Below are positions 23,377-32,866 of a DNA stretch of 64,000 bases, piece after piece; the stretch's first letter is position 1, and every line of letters begins with the position of its first letter. The position numbers and the translations under genes were made by a program. This stretch comes from Pseudomonas sivasensis (GTDB lineage Bacteria > Pseudomonadota > Gammaproteobacteria > Pseudomonadales > Pseudomonadaceae), in contig NZ_JAAOWU010000005.1 in NCBI RefSeq assembly GCF_013778505.1, forward strand, positions 280,924 through 344,923, read 5' to 3'. The notes beneath the pieces are model-generated. The model searched no databases and was not told the origin of the DNA. It was given only the letters and a program-made list of their open reading frames with translations.

Positions 23377-24501
23377 ATGCGTGATCCAGCCCCTTCTGAC
23401 ACACAAAAGAAGCGCGTCATCGTCGGCATGTCCGGCGGCGTGGATTCTTCCGTTTCCGCCGTTCTGCTCATGGAGCAGGGTTATGAGGTGGAAGGCCTGT
23501 TCATGAAGAACTGGGAAGAAGACGATGGAACGGAATATTGCACCGCCATGGACGACCTGGCAGATGCCCAGGCCGTGTGTGACAAGATCGGTATCAAGCT
23601 GCACACCGCCAACTTCGCCGCCGAGTACTGGGACAATGTGTTCGAGCACTTCCTGGCTGAATACAAGGCCGGTCGCACGCCGAACCCGGACATCCTGTGC
23701 AACCGCGAAATCAAGTTCAAGGCGTTCCTCGACTACGCCATGATCCTTGGCGCCGACCTGATTGCCACTGGCCACTACGTGCGCCGTCGCGACATCGATG
23801 GCCGTACTGAACTGCTCAAGGGCCTGGACCCGAACAAGGACCAGAGCTACTTCCTACACGCTGTTGGCGGTGAACAGATCGCCAAGACCCTGTTCCCGGT
23901 GGGCGAGCTGGAAAAACCCGAAGTTCGCAGGATCGCCGAGAAACACGGCCTGGCTACCGCGAAGAAAAAGGATTCCACCGGGATTTGCTTTATCGGCGAG
24001 CGCCGCTTCAGCGACTTCCTTAAGCAATACCTTCCGGCGCAGCCGGGTGAGATCAAGACCACCGAAGGTGAAGTGATCGGCCGTCACCACGGCCTGATGT
24101 ACCACACCATCGGCCAACGCCAGGGCCTGGGCATCGGCGGTTTGAAAGACGCCGGTGAAGAGCCGTGGTATGTGCTGGTCAAGGACCTGGAAAACAACGT
24201 GCTGATCGTCGGCCAGGGTAATGAACACCCGCTGCTGTTCTCGGGCGCGCTGCTGGCCTCGGAGATCTATTGGGTCAACCCGATCGACCTGAGCACCCCG
24301 CGCCGCCTGACTGCCAAAGTGCGCTATCGCCAAAGCGACCAGCCCTGCACCCTGGAAAAAACGGCGACAGGCTACCGCGCCACCTTTGATGACCCGCAAC
24401 GTGCGGTCACTCCTGGCCAGTCGGTGGTGTTCTATGACGGCGAAATTTGCCTGGGCGGCGGCGTGATTGAAGTCGCGCAAGCCTGGAGCAACCCGGCATG
24501 A
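23377..24501 (+). CDS. mnmA: tRNA-specific 2-thiouridylase MnmA
   Basis: A 374-residue enzyme that adenylates U34 and inserts sulfur delivered by TusE, giving s2U in Lys, Glu and Gln tRNAs. The PP-loop [12 protein letters not shown] binds ATP. The two active cysteines are Cys108 ([12 protein letters not shown]) and Cys204 ([12 protein letters not shown]). The C-terminal beta-barrel follows. It is the downstream acceptor of the Tus relay encoded at 1501-2855. It ends in an ATGA overlap with hflD. Confidence 0.97.
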   Translation: MRDPAPSDTQKKRVIVGMSGGVDSSVSAVLLMEQGYEVEGLFMKNWEEDDGTEYCTAMDDLADAQAVCDKIGIKLHTANFAAEYWDNVFEHFLAEYKAGRTPNPDILCNREIKFKAFLDYAMILGADLIATGHYVRRRDIDGRTELLKGLDPNKDQSYFLHAVGGEQIAKTLFPVGELEKPEVRRIAEKHGLATAKKKDSTGICFIGERRFSDFLKQYLPAQPGEIKTTEGEVIGRHHGLMYHTIGQRQGLGIGGLKDAGEEPWYVLVKDLENNVLIVGQGNEHPLLFSGALLASEIYWVNPIDLSTPRRLTAKVRYRQSDQPCTLEKTATGYRATFDDPQRAVTPGQSVVFYDGEICLGGGVIEVAQAWSNPA

Positions 24502-25121
24502 GCCCTACCCAAGAGCAATTGACGGCACTCGGCGGGGTATTTCTCTCCGCCGTGCTCGTGGACAAGATCGCCAAGACCGGCCAGGTCACCGAAGCCGGCC
24601 TGACTTGCATGCTCGGCAGCCTGCTGATCCGCGACCCCAAGGACACCCTGGAAGTCTACGGCGGCGACGACCTCGCACTGCGTGAAGGTTACCGCGCCCT
24701 GATCGGCGCCCTGGAGCGCGACCCCAGCACCCTGCAGCGCGAGCCGCTGCGCTACGCCCTGTCGATGCTCGGCCTCGAGCGCCAACTGGCCAAGCGCGAA
24801 GACATGCTGGAAACCATCGGCAAACGCCTGCCACAGATCCAGTCTCAGGTAGAACACTTCGGCCCGGCCCACGAAAACGTGATCGCCGCCTGTGGTGCGC
24901 TGTATCAAGACACCTTGAGCACTTTGCGCCAGCGGATCCAGGTTCACGGCGACATGCGCAACCTGCAGCAACCGAACAACGCCTCGAAAATCCGCGCCCT
25001 GCTTCTGGCCGGTATTCGCTCGGCGCGGTTGTGGCGCCAGTTGGGCGGCCATCGCTGGCAGCTGGTGATCAGCCGTCGAAAATTGCTCAAAGAGCTTTAC
25101 CCGTTGATGCGCAACGAATAA
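24498..25121 (+). CDS. hflD: High frequency lysogenization protein HflD homolog
   Basis: A 207-residue, mostly helical, membrane-associated protein. In E. coli HflD binds phage lambda CII and lowers lysogeny; its normal cell role is unclear. [20 protein letters not shown] and [19 protein letters not shown] are family segments. It overlaps mnmA by four bases, and the pair is conserved across gammaproteobacteria, which suggests translational coupling and perhaps a link to tRNA modification. Confidence 0.92.
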   Translation: MSPTQEQLTALGGVFLSAVLVDKIAKTGQVTEAGLTCMLGSLLIRDPKDTLEVYGGDDLALREGYRALIGALERDPSTLQREPLRYALSMLGLERQLAKREDMLETIGKRLPQIQSQVEHFGPAHENVIAACGALYQDTLSTLRQRIQVHGDMRNLQQPNNASKIRALLLAGIRSARLWRQLGGHRWQLVISRRKLLKELYPLMRNE

Positions 25122-25159
25122 GTCGCAGCAAAGGGCTTTTTTCAAGCCGTTACGCGTAA

Positions 25160-26617
<1,458 letters not shown>

Positions 26618-26636
26618 TCATCGCAAGACCCTTGAG

Positions 26637-26661
26637 ACGCCCGGCCGCGCCGGGCGTTTTT
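26637..26661 (+). terminator. Rho-independent terminator of purB
   Basis: ACGCCCGG-CCGCG-CCGGGCGT followed by TTTTT, 19 bases behind the purB stop codon. Confidence 0.9.
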
Positions 26662-26700
26662 ATTCCAGTCTGAAAAGTGCTTTCTTTCAATAGGTTACAC

Positions 26701-27867
26701 ATGAATCCTGACATCCCTCTTCAACTTCTGGGCGGCATCACGGCACGGGAATTCCTGCGCGACTACTGGCAGAAAAAACCACTGCTGATCCGTCAGGCCA
26801 TCCCTGATTTCGAAAGCCCGATCGACGCCGACGAACTGGCCGGCCTGGCCTTGGAAGAAGAAGTCGAATCGCGCCTGGTGATCGAACACGGCGAGCGCCC
26901 GTGGGAACTGCGTCGCGGCCCGTTCGCCGAAGACGCCTTCGGCAGCCTGCCTGAGCGCGAGTGGACCCTGCTGGTGCAGGCGGTCGACCAGTTCGTTCCG
27001 GAAGTGGCCGAGCTGCTGGAGCAGTTCCGCTTTCTACCAAGCTGGCGCATCGACGATGTGATGATCAGCTTCGCCGCGCCTGGCGGCAGCGTTGGTCCGC
27101 ACTTCGACAACTACGATGTGTTCCTGCTGCAAGCCCAAGGCAAGCGCAACTGGAAGATCGGCCAGATGTGCAACTCCGAAAGCCCGCTGCTGCAACACGC
27201 AGACCTGCGCATCCTCGCCGAATTCGAAGAAACCGCCGAATGGGTACTCGAACCGGGCGACATGCTCTATCTGCCGCCACGCCTGGCACACTTCGGCATC
27301 GCCGAAGACGACTGCATGACCTACTCGGTCGGCTTCCGTGCGCCGAGCGCCGCCGAAGTGCTCACGCACTTCACCGATTTCCTCGCCCAATACCTGACGG
27401 ATGAAGAGCGCTACACCGACGCCGACGCGCAGCCGGTCAGCGACCCGCATCAGATCCAGCGCGACGCCCTCGACCGCCTCAAGAGCCTGCTGGCCGAGCA
27501 CATGAGCGACGAACGCATGCTACTGACCTGGTTCGGCCAGTTCATGACCGAACCGCGCTACCCAGAACTCGTCGCCGGCGAAGAGCTGGGCGAAGAAGAC
27601 TTCATCAGCACCCTGCAAGACGGCGCGATTCTGGTACGCAACCCAAGCGCGCGCATGGCGTGGTCGGAAGTGGACGACGACGTGCTGCTGTTTGCCAGCG
27701 GCCAGAGCCGCTACCTGCCCGGCAAGCTGCGTGAACTGTTGAAACTGGTGTGCTCCGCAGATGCGTTGCACAGCGAAAACCTGGGTGAGTGGCTCGCCGA
27801 CGAAGACGGCCGCGACCTGCTGTGCGAGCTGGTCAAGCAAGGCAGCCTGGGATTTGCCGATGAATAA
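26701..27867 (+). CDS. roxA: Ribosomal protein uL16 arginine hydroxylase RoxA (YcfD-like cupin)
   Basis: A 388-residue JmjC-type Fe(II)/2-oxoglutarate oxygenase. YcfD of E. coli hydroxylates an arginine of ribosomal protein L16. The iron triad is visible: His134 and Asp136 in VGPHFDNYDVF, and His197 in RLAHFGIAED. The N-terminal KKPLLIRQAIPDF and the C-terminal winged-helix dimerisation part match the family. AGG precedes ATG 26701. It overlaps the downstream GNAT gene by eight bases. The same position next to purB is kept in other pseudomonads. Confidence 0.9.
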   Translation: MNPDIPLQLLGGITAREFLRDYWQKKPLLIRQAIPDFESPIDADELAGLALEEEVESRLVIEHGERPWELRRGPFAEDAFGSLPEREWTLLVQAVDQFVPEVAELLEQFRFLPSWRIDDVMISFAAPGGSVGPHFDNYDVFLLQAQGKRNWKIGQMCNSESPLLQHADLRILAEFEETAEWVLEPGDMLYLPPRLAHFGIAEDDCMTYSVGFRAPSAAEVLTHFTDFLAQYLTDEERYTDADAQPVSDPHQIQRDALDRLKSLLAEHMSDERMLLTWFGQFMTEPRYPELVAGEELGEEDFISTLQDGAILVRNPSARMAWSEVDDDVLLFASGQSRYLPGKLRELLKLVCSADALHSENLGEWLADEDGRDLLCELVKQGSLGFADE

Positions 27868-28282
27868 AATTCACGTAAGTGTCGCGGACTGGCAAAAGGA
27901 TATCGCCGAGATTCGGCGCATTCGTGAAGCGGTATTTATCGCTGAACAATCGGTTCCACCCGAGTTGGAGTGGGACGCGGATGACGCTGGTGCGATGCAC
28001 TTCCTGGCGTTCGAAGGCGACTTTCCAATCGGCACCGCTCGCCTGCTGCCCAGCGGCGAGATCGGCCGCGTATCGGTCCTCAAGGACTGGCGCGGCCTGA
28101 AGGTTGGCGACAAGCTGATGGAAGCGGTGATTGGCGTGGCCGAGCAACGCGGCCAGACCAAACAGTTCCTCAGCGCGCAGGTCTACGCAGCGCCGTTTTA
28201 TGAGCGGTTGGGCTTCAAGATCGTCAGCGATGAGTTCCTGGAAGTCGGGATTCCCCATGTTGATATGGTGCGTGGGGGCTGA
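27860..28282 (+). CDS. GNAT family N-acetyltransferase (ElaA/YjcF-like)
   Basis: A 140-residue acetyltransferase with IRRIREAVFIAEQSVPPELE, typical of the ElaA/YjcF group, and the acetyl-CoA loop GRVSVLKDWRGLKVGDKLM. The start MNKIHVSVADWQ lies inside the end of roxA, so translation is probably coupled. Its substrate is unknown. The pairing with a ribosomal oxygenase hints at protein modification, but that is inference. Confidence 0.85.
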   Translation: MNKIHVSVADWQKDIAEIRRIREAVFIAEQSVPPELEWDADDAGAMHFLAFEGDFPIGTARLLPSGEIGRVSVLKDWRGLKVGDKLMEAVIGVAEQRGQTKQFLSAQVYAAPFYERLGFKIVSDEFLEVGIPHVDMVRGG

Positions 28283-28306
28283 TCCCTGCTTAAGGGCTTG
28301 TCTGTG

Positions 28307-28433
28307 GTGAGCGGGCTTGCCCCGCGCTGGGCTGCTTAGCAGCCACAAAACCAAACGCCGCGTTCTTTCTGAAAGAACGCGGCGTTTTTTATAGGGGCCG
28401 CTACGCAGCCCAGCGCAGGGCAAGCCCGCTCAC
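28307..28433. repeat. Long inverted repeat enclosing a terminator
   Basis: The arms 28307-28335 and 28405-28433 are inverted copies with one mismatch in 29 bases; the core is GAGCGGGCTTGCCC. Between them lies a perfect 17-base-pair terminator stem (28353-28390). The arms are a REP type different from the GGGGGCTTGCTCC copies elsewhere in the window. The whole could fold into one nested cruciform. Confidence 0.82.
28353..28390 (+). terminator. Terminator of the roxA-GNAT operon
   Basis: AAACGCCGCGTTCTTTC pairs perfectly with GAAAGAACGCGGCGTTT and a run of T follows. It is about 70 bases behind the GNAT stop codon. Confidence 0.92.
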
Positions 28434-28493
28434 TACACGCCAGGCCGACAAACTGGCACTATCAAGCCTAAATGACTCGCAGAGATAACGGAC

Positions 28494-29231
28494 ATGTCCC
28501 TACGCACCCTGCTCACCGCCCTCCTCCTGGCCGTCAGTTGCTCGACAATGGCCGACACCGAAGTCGTCAACCTGAACAACCGCACCAGCGCCGATCTATT
28601 GCCGGTGGCGCAGAATTTCATCGGCAAGGACGGCACCGTCAGCGCCTACGGCAACCAACTTATTGTTAACGCCGATCCCAGCAAGCTCCAGGACCTGCGC
28701 GCATTTATTGCACAACTGGACACACCGGCCAAGCGCCTGCTGATTACTGTAGACACCAACGAAAACAACCAACAGAACAGTGGCGATAGCCAAACCCGCA
28801 TCATCAACTACGGTACTGCCAGTCGCGACGGCGGCATCCAGCAGATCCAGGCCAGCGAAGGCGTGCCTGCGCTAATCCAGGTCGGCCAGAGCGTGCCACT
28901 GACCACCACCCAACCAGACGCCTACGGCCGCCCGCAGAACCAGACCCAATACCGCAACGTCACCCAGGGCTTCTACGTCACTGCCAGCGTCACCGGCGAG
29001 ACCGTGCATCTGGCGATCAGTACCAACCGTGACCGCATGAGCCAGGAACGTCCCGATGTAGTGAATGTACAAAGTACCGACACAACCGTCAGCGGGCGTC
29101 TTGGCGACTGGATCCCCCTGGCCGGCATCAACCGTGAAACCCAAGCCGACAAATCCTCTACAACCCGCAGCTACTCTACCCAGGGCCGTGATGACCTGAC
29201 GTTGCGGGTCAAGGTCGACACCCTGAACTGA
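28494..29231 (+). CDS. Exported secretin-domain (NolW-like) protein without a pilotin or pore system
   Basis: A 245-residue protein. Residues 1 to about 20 are a signal peptide (MSLRTLLTALLLAVSC), cut after TMA or possibly lipid-modified at Cys16. Residues 22-87 (EVVNLNNRTSADLLPVAQNF, GNQLIVNADPSKLQDLRAFI) look like a secretin N1/NolW domain. Residues about 130-244 (QVGQSVPLTTTQPDAYGRP, QGFYVTASVTGETVHLAIST) resemble part of a secretin beta domain. It is far shorter than a true secretin and has no secretion genes beside it. Such orphans occur in pseudomonads; the role is unknown. Confidence 0.72.
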   Translation: MSLRTLLTALLLAVSCSTMADTEVVNLNNRTSADLLPVAQNFIGKDGTVSAYGNQLIVNADPSKLQDLRAFIAQLDTPAKRLLITVDTNENNQQNSGDSQTRIINYGTASRDGGIQQIQASEGVPALIQVGQSVPLTTTQPDAYGRPQNQTQYRNVTQGFYVTASVTGETVHLAISTNRDRMSQERPDVVNVQSTDTTVSGRLGDWIPLAGINRETQADKSSTTRSYSTQGRDDLTLRVKVDTLN

Positions 29232-29329
29232 AGCACCAAAAACTGACTGATGAGTCGTATTAGACTAAAGATGTAGTGCCATAAAAAAAGCACTACAAAA
29301 CATTTGACGATCCAAAAAAGCATGGGCAT
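29171..29329 (-). CDS. Possible 52-residue hydrophobic peptide, antisense to the end of the secretin-like gene
   Basis: The ATG at 29329 has GAGG five bases upstream and opens MPMLFWIVKCFVVLFLWHYI, one strong membrane segment (about residues 3-35), followed by a basic tail. Its last 61 bases are antisense to the secretin-like gene. The size and shape recall small membrane peptides such as type I toxins or stress peptides, but I recognise no family. It may also be chance reading of an AT-rich spacer. Confidence 0.28.
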   Translation of the reverse strand: MPMLFWIVKCFVVLFLWHYIFSLIRLISQFLVLQFRVSTLTRNVRSSRPWVE

Positions 29330-29714
29330 GATGGCCTCGCTCCCGCTAATCAGGGGCCCTGGCAAGGGCCTTCGGATCGTCGCTCTAAGCTACCCACCTG
29401 AGCCGATTCGTGTCTGTACCGCCCACAAGGTGTGTTTGACGAGGTTGCGACTGGAACGAAGTTGTCCCGAGGGACGGAAGCTAACCAGGTAACCCGGCAA
29501 CATGCTGCAGAATACCCAAGGGCCCACGATGCCCGAAGACCGTTCTCGGCCAGCCTTTACCTGCCCCCTCTCGATCATCGTTCACCGTCGCCTTCCCCGT
29601 CGAACCTGACTTGACCACCTATGCTTCTGGTCAGCGAGCAGCCATACCCCGCAACGATTGCGCGGCTGGCAAATGGATCTTTCCACCTAGACCTATGCGA
29701 CGAGGTTTTTCCCC
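29232..29714. other. Structured non-coding region upstream of aceA
   Basis: About 480 bases with no plausible plus-strand gene. It is dense in potential hairpins: GTAGTGC/GCACTAC near 29272-29295; an eight-base stem GACGATCC (29306-29313) with GGATCGTC (29374-29381) enclosing GGCCCT-GGCA-AGGGCC; CACA-AGG-TGTG near 29424; and GTCC-CGAG-GGAC near 29464. This suggests a long aceA leader, a small RNA, or the 5' region of the minus-strand peptide at 29171-29329. No known RNA family is recognised with confidence. Confidence 0.45.
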
Positions 29715-31040
29715 ATGGCACTGACACGCGAACAGCAAATTGCAGCCCTTGAAAAAGATTGGGCTGAAAACCCACGCTGGAAAGGCGTAACCCGCGCTTA
29801 TTCCGCTGCTGACGTCGTCCGCCTGCGTGGCTCGGTTCAACCTGAGCACACCTTTGCAAAACTCGGCGCCGAGAAGCTGTGGAACCTGGTCACCCAAGGT
29901 GCCAAGCCTTCCTTCCGCCCCGACAAAGATTTCGTCAACTGCATGGGCGCCCTCACTGGCGGCCAAGCAGTCCAACAGGTAAAAGCCGGCATCCAGGCGA
30001 TCTACCTGTCCGGCTGGCAAGTGGCAGCGGACAACAACTCCGCTGAATCCATGTACCCCGACCAATCGCTGTACCCGGTTGACTCCGTGCCGACCGTAGT
30101 CAAGCGCATCAACAACTCGTTCCGTCGTGCTGACCAGATCCAGTGGAAAGCCGGCAAAGGCCCAGGCGATGAAGGCTACATCGACTACTTCGCGCCAATC
30201 GTAGCTGACGCCGAAGCCGGCTTCGGCGGCGTACTGAACGCCTATGAGCTGATGAAGAGCATGATCGAAGCAGGCGCCGCGGGCGTTCACTTCGAAGACC
30301 AACTGGCTTCCGTGAAGAAATGCGGCCATATGGGCGGCAAGGTACTGGTTCCAACCCAGGAAGCTGTACAGAAGCTGACCGCTGCCCGTCTGGCGGCTGA
30401 CGTTGCCGGCACGCCGACCATCATCCTGGCCCGTACCGACGCCAACGCAGCAGACCTGTTGACCTCCGACTGCGACCCGTACGACCAACCATTCGTTACC
30501 GGCGAACGCACCCAGGAAGGTTTCTACAAGGTACGCGCCGGCCTCGACCAGGCCATCGCCCGCGGTCTGGCCTACGCACCGTATGCCGACCTGATCTGGT
30601 GCGAAACCGCCAAGCCGGATCTGGACGAAGCGCGTCGCTTCGCCGAAGCGATCAAGAAGGAATACCCGGACCAACTGCTGTCCTACAACTGCTCGCCTTC
30701 TTTCAACTGGAAGAAGAACCTGGACGACGCGACCATCGCCAAGTTCCAGCGCGAACTGTCCGCCATGGGCTACAAGCACCAGTTCATCACCCTGGCCGGC
30801 ATTCACAATATGTGGCACAGCATGTTCAACCTGGCGCACGACTACGCCCGCAACGACATGACCGCCTACGTGAAGCTGCAGGAGCAGGAATTCGCTGACG
30901 CCTCCAAAGGCTACACCTTTGTGGCGCACCAGCAGGAAGTGGGTACTGGCTACTTCGACGACATGACCACCGTGATCCAGGGCGGCACCTCGTCCGTGAC
31001 CGCGCTGACCGGGTCGACTGAAGAAGAGCAGTTCCACTGA
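29715..31040 (+). CDS. aceA: Isocitrate lyase
   Basis: A 441-residue glyoxylate-shunt enzyme that splits isocitrate into glyoxylate and succinate. The catalytic loop [16 protein letters not shown] carries the active cysteine. [17 protein letters not shown] and [17 protein letters not shown] are family signatures. It is of the short E. coli-like class; as I recall, P. aeruginosa has a longer 531-residue form. GAGG lies nine bases before the ATG. It is monocistronic with a strong terminator, so its control is probably separate from its neighbours. Confidence 0.97.
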   Translation: MALTREQQIAALEKDWAENPRWKGVTRAYSAADVVRLRGSVQPEHTFAKLGAEKLWNLVTQGAKPSFRPDKDFVNCMGALTGGQAVQQVKAGIQAIYLSGWQVAADNNSAESMYPDQSLYPVDSVPTVVKRINNSFRRADQIQWKAGKGPGDEGYIDYFAPIVADAEAGFGGVLNAYELMKSMIEAGAAGVHFEDQLASVKKCGHMGGKVLVPTQEAVQKLTAARLAADVAGTPTIILARTDANAADLLTSDCDPYDQPFVTGERTQEGFYKVRAGLDQAIARGLAYAPYADLIWCETAKPDLDEARRFAEAIKKEYPDQLLSYNCSPSFNWKKNLDDATIAKFQRELSAMGYKHQFITLAGIHNMWHSMFNLAHDYARNDMTAYVKLQEQEFADASKGYTFVAHQQEVGTGYFDDMTTVIQGGTSSVTALTGSTEEEQFH

Positions 31041-31104
31041 TCGATGTGAGTACACAGCCACTGCGGACCCGTTAAAGAGCTAACCGCAGTGCTGCACGAC
31101 AATC

Positions 31105-31133
31105 ACGCCCCGACTGGTTCGGGGCGTTTTTTT
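31105..31133 (+). terminator. Rho-independent terminator of aceA
   Basis: ACGCCCCGA-CTGGT-TCGGGGCGT followed by a run of seven T, 65 bases behind the aceA stop codon. Confidence 0.92.
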
Positions 31134-31169
31134 GCCTGAGATATCTGCCCCGGGCCAATGAGAATCCAA

Positions 31170-31260
31170 ATGTGGGAGGGGGCTTGCCCCCGATAACGGT
31201 GGATCAGCAACAGCGTTATTGACTGACACTCAGCCATCGAGGGCAAGCCCCCTCCCACAA
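31170..31260. repeat. Paired REP palindromes
   Basis: TGTGGGAGGGGGCTTGCCCC and its inverted partner GGGCAAGCCCCCTCCCACA are separated by about 45 bases. It is the same family as the doublets at 75-153 and 4966-5041. Confidence 0.82.
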
Positions 31261-31425
31261 GGGAACGCACGCAACCTGAAGATTTTGTACAAAACCTTGA
31301 TCCAGAGCGGTATTCGCTGCGGATAAATCGGTTAAAAGATCCGCTCCGGCAACTTGCGCCAATCAAACAAGTAACGGCAACTTACCCCGCCACATGAGAA
31401 ACAATCGCTTAAACCCCGCGCAAAC

Positions 31426-31444
31426 AATATTCATTATCATTTAG
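31426..31444 (-). promoter_or_regulatory. Fur-box-like palindrome
   Basis: Read on the minus strand it is CTAAATGATAATGAATATT, which matches 13 of 19 bases of the Fur consensus including the central AATGATAAT. It stands 253 bases before nuoA, next to a possible short frame at 31448. It might be a genuine iron-regulated site or a relic of a lost gene. Confidence 0.35.
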
Positions 31445-31696
31445 ACCATGAAAACTTCGTTACTGGTTAAACAAAACATAATTGATCAAATGCCCGCTAA
31501 TCCCCGCCCCGCAAGGGCTACAGCCCCAAGAAGGTGCACTATGTCCTTATTCCATCGAATAATTTCGCTATAGGAATTTTACTTGCCCGGTGTTTAGCCA
31601 TAAAATCACCGCGATTGACTGCGCTGCGACATATCGTCACTGCATCATTACTTTTTCGAGCTCAGAGACCTTTGCTCTCTGTTAAGGATTTCCAGC

Positions 31697-32110
31697 ATGA
31701 CCGAAGCGACAGGACTCATGGCCCACAACTGGGGCTTTGCCATTTTCCTCCTCGGTGTTGTCGGCCTTTGCGCCTTCATGCTCGGTGTTTCCAGCCTCCT
31801 CGGGTCAAAAGCCTGGGGCCGCAGCAAAAACGAACCGTTCGAGTCGGGCATGCTACCTACAGGTGGCGCCCGCCTGCGGCTCTCAGCCAAATTCTATCTG
31901 GTCGCGATGCTGTTCGTGATCTTCGATATCGAAGCCCTCTTTCTCTTTGCCTGGTCTGTGTCCGTCCGCGAAAGCGGCTGGACCGGATTCGTCGAAGCTC
32001 TCGTTTTCATAGCAATTCTGTTGGCAGGCCTTGTCTACCTATTTCGAGTGGGCGCCCTTGACTGGGCTCCGGAAGCTCGTCGTAAGCGGCAAGCGAAGCT
32101 GAAACAATGA
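31697..32110 (+). CDS. nuoA: NADH-quinone oxidoreductase subunit A
   Basis: A 137-residue membrane subunit with three transmembrane helices, near the quinone cavity of complex I. The family loop [20 protein letters not shown] and the acidic helix [14 protein letters not shown] are intact. AAGGA precedes the ATG. It is first of the 13-gene nuo operon, all in the same direction and mostly overlapping or a few bases apart. Confidence 0.96.
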   Translation: MTEATGLMAHNWGFAIFLLGVVGLCAFMLGVSSLLGSKAWGRSKNEPFESGMLPTGGARLRLSAKFYLVAMLFVIFDIEALFLFAWSVSVRESGWTGFVEALVFIAILLAGLVYLFRVGALDWAPEARRKRQAKLKQ

Positions 32111-32120
32111 GGCTTTGGCG

Positions 32121-32795
32121 ATGCAATACAATCTCACCAGGATCGACCCGGATGCTCCTAACGAGCAGTACCCCATCGGCGAACGGGAAACCGTTTCCGA
32201 TCCGTTAGAAGACCAAGTCCACAAAAACATCTACATGGGCAAACTCGAAGACGTGCTGAGTGGCGCGGTCAACTGGGGGCGTAAAAACTCCCTGTGGCCG
32301 TACAATTTCGGCCTTTCGTGCTGCTACGTGGAAATGACCACCGCCTTCACGGCGCCCCACGACATCGCGCGCTTTGGCGCCGAAGTTATCCGGGCATCAC
32401 CGCGCCAGGCGGATTTCATGGTTATCGCCGGAACCTGCTTCATCAAGATGGCGCCGATCATTCAGCGTCTCTACGAGCAAATGCTCGAACCGAAGTGGGT
32501 TATCTCCATGGGTTCGTGCGCCAACTCCGGTGGCATGTACGACATCTACTCAGTGGTCCAAGGGGTGGATAAGTTCCTGCCCGTGGACGTCTACGTGCCT
32601 GGCTGCCCGCCCCGCCCTGAAGCATTTCTGCAAGGCTTGATGCTGTTGCAGGAATCGATTGGCAAGGAGCGTCGTCCGCTTTCCTGGGTCGTCGGCGATC
32701 AAGGCGTTTACCGCGCCGAGATGCCCTCGCAAAAGGAACAGCGCCGCGAACAGCGAATCGCAGTCACCAACCTGCGCAGCCCTGACGAAGTCTGA
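32121..32795 (+). CDS. nuoB: NADH-quinone oxidoreductase subunit B
   Basis: A 224-residue peripheral subunit that binds cluster N2, the last iron-sulfur centre before quinone. The ligands are visible as the tandem Cys67-Cys68 in [14 protein letters not shown], the cysteine in [12 protein letters not shown] and that in [11 protein letters not shown]. The frame opens two codons earlier at TTG; the ATG at 32121 with AGG upstream is preferred. It lies 10 bases behind nuoA. Confidence 0.97.
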   Translation: MQYNLTRIDPDAPNEQYPIGERETVSDPLEDQVHKNIYMGKLEDVLSGAVNWGRKNSLWPYNFGLSCCYVEMTTAFTAPHDIARFGAEVIRASPRQADFMVIAGTCFIKMAPIIQRLYEQMLEPKWVISMGSCANSGGMYDIYSVVQGVDKFLPVDVYVPGCPPRPEAFLQGLMLLQESIGKERRPLSWVVGDQGVYRAEMPSQKEQRREQRIAVTNLRSPDEV

Positions 32796-32866
32796 TCCAG
32801 CCCGCTTCTTTTATAGAACGAACACCTGGCTTCATTCTTTACGTTGACCGAAAGCGATAAAAAACC

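Larger units (their letters stand above)
31041..31696. other. Intergenic region between aceA and nuoA
   Basis: About 650 bases without a credible gene. In order it holds the aceA terminator, a REP doublet, a Fur-box-like palindrome, and a possible 42-codon frame from ATG 31448 that lacks a ribosome binding site. It ends in an AT-rich stretch (31530-31690) that must contain the nuo promoter. I see no clear -35/-10 pair for nuo. Confidence 0.55.

Noticed and set aside
29385..29430. Short resemblance to 6S RNA (CCTGAGCCGAT)
   Set aside because: Only about ten bases match; the long double-stranded arms and overall 6S layout are not present, and ssrS is expected near zapA/ygfA.
31477..31490. ANR/FNR box in front of nuoA (TTGATCAA)
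   Set aside because: The two half sites are fused without the four-base spacer, so it is not a valid TTGAT-N4-ATCAA site.
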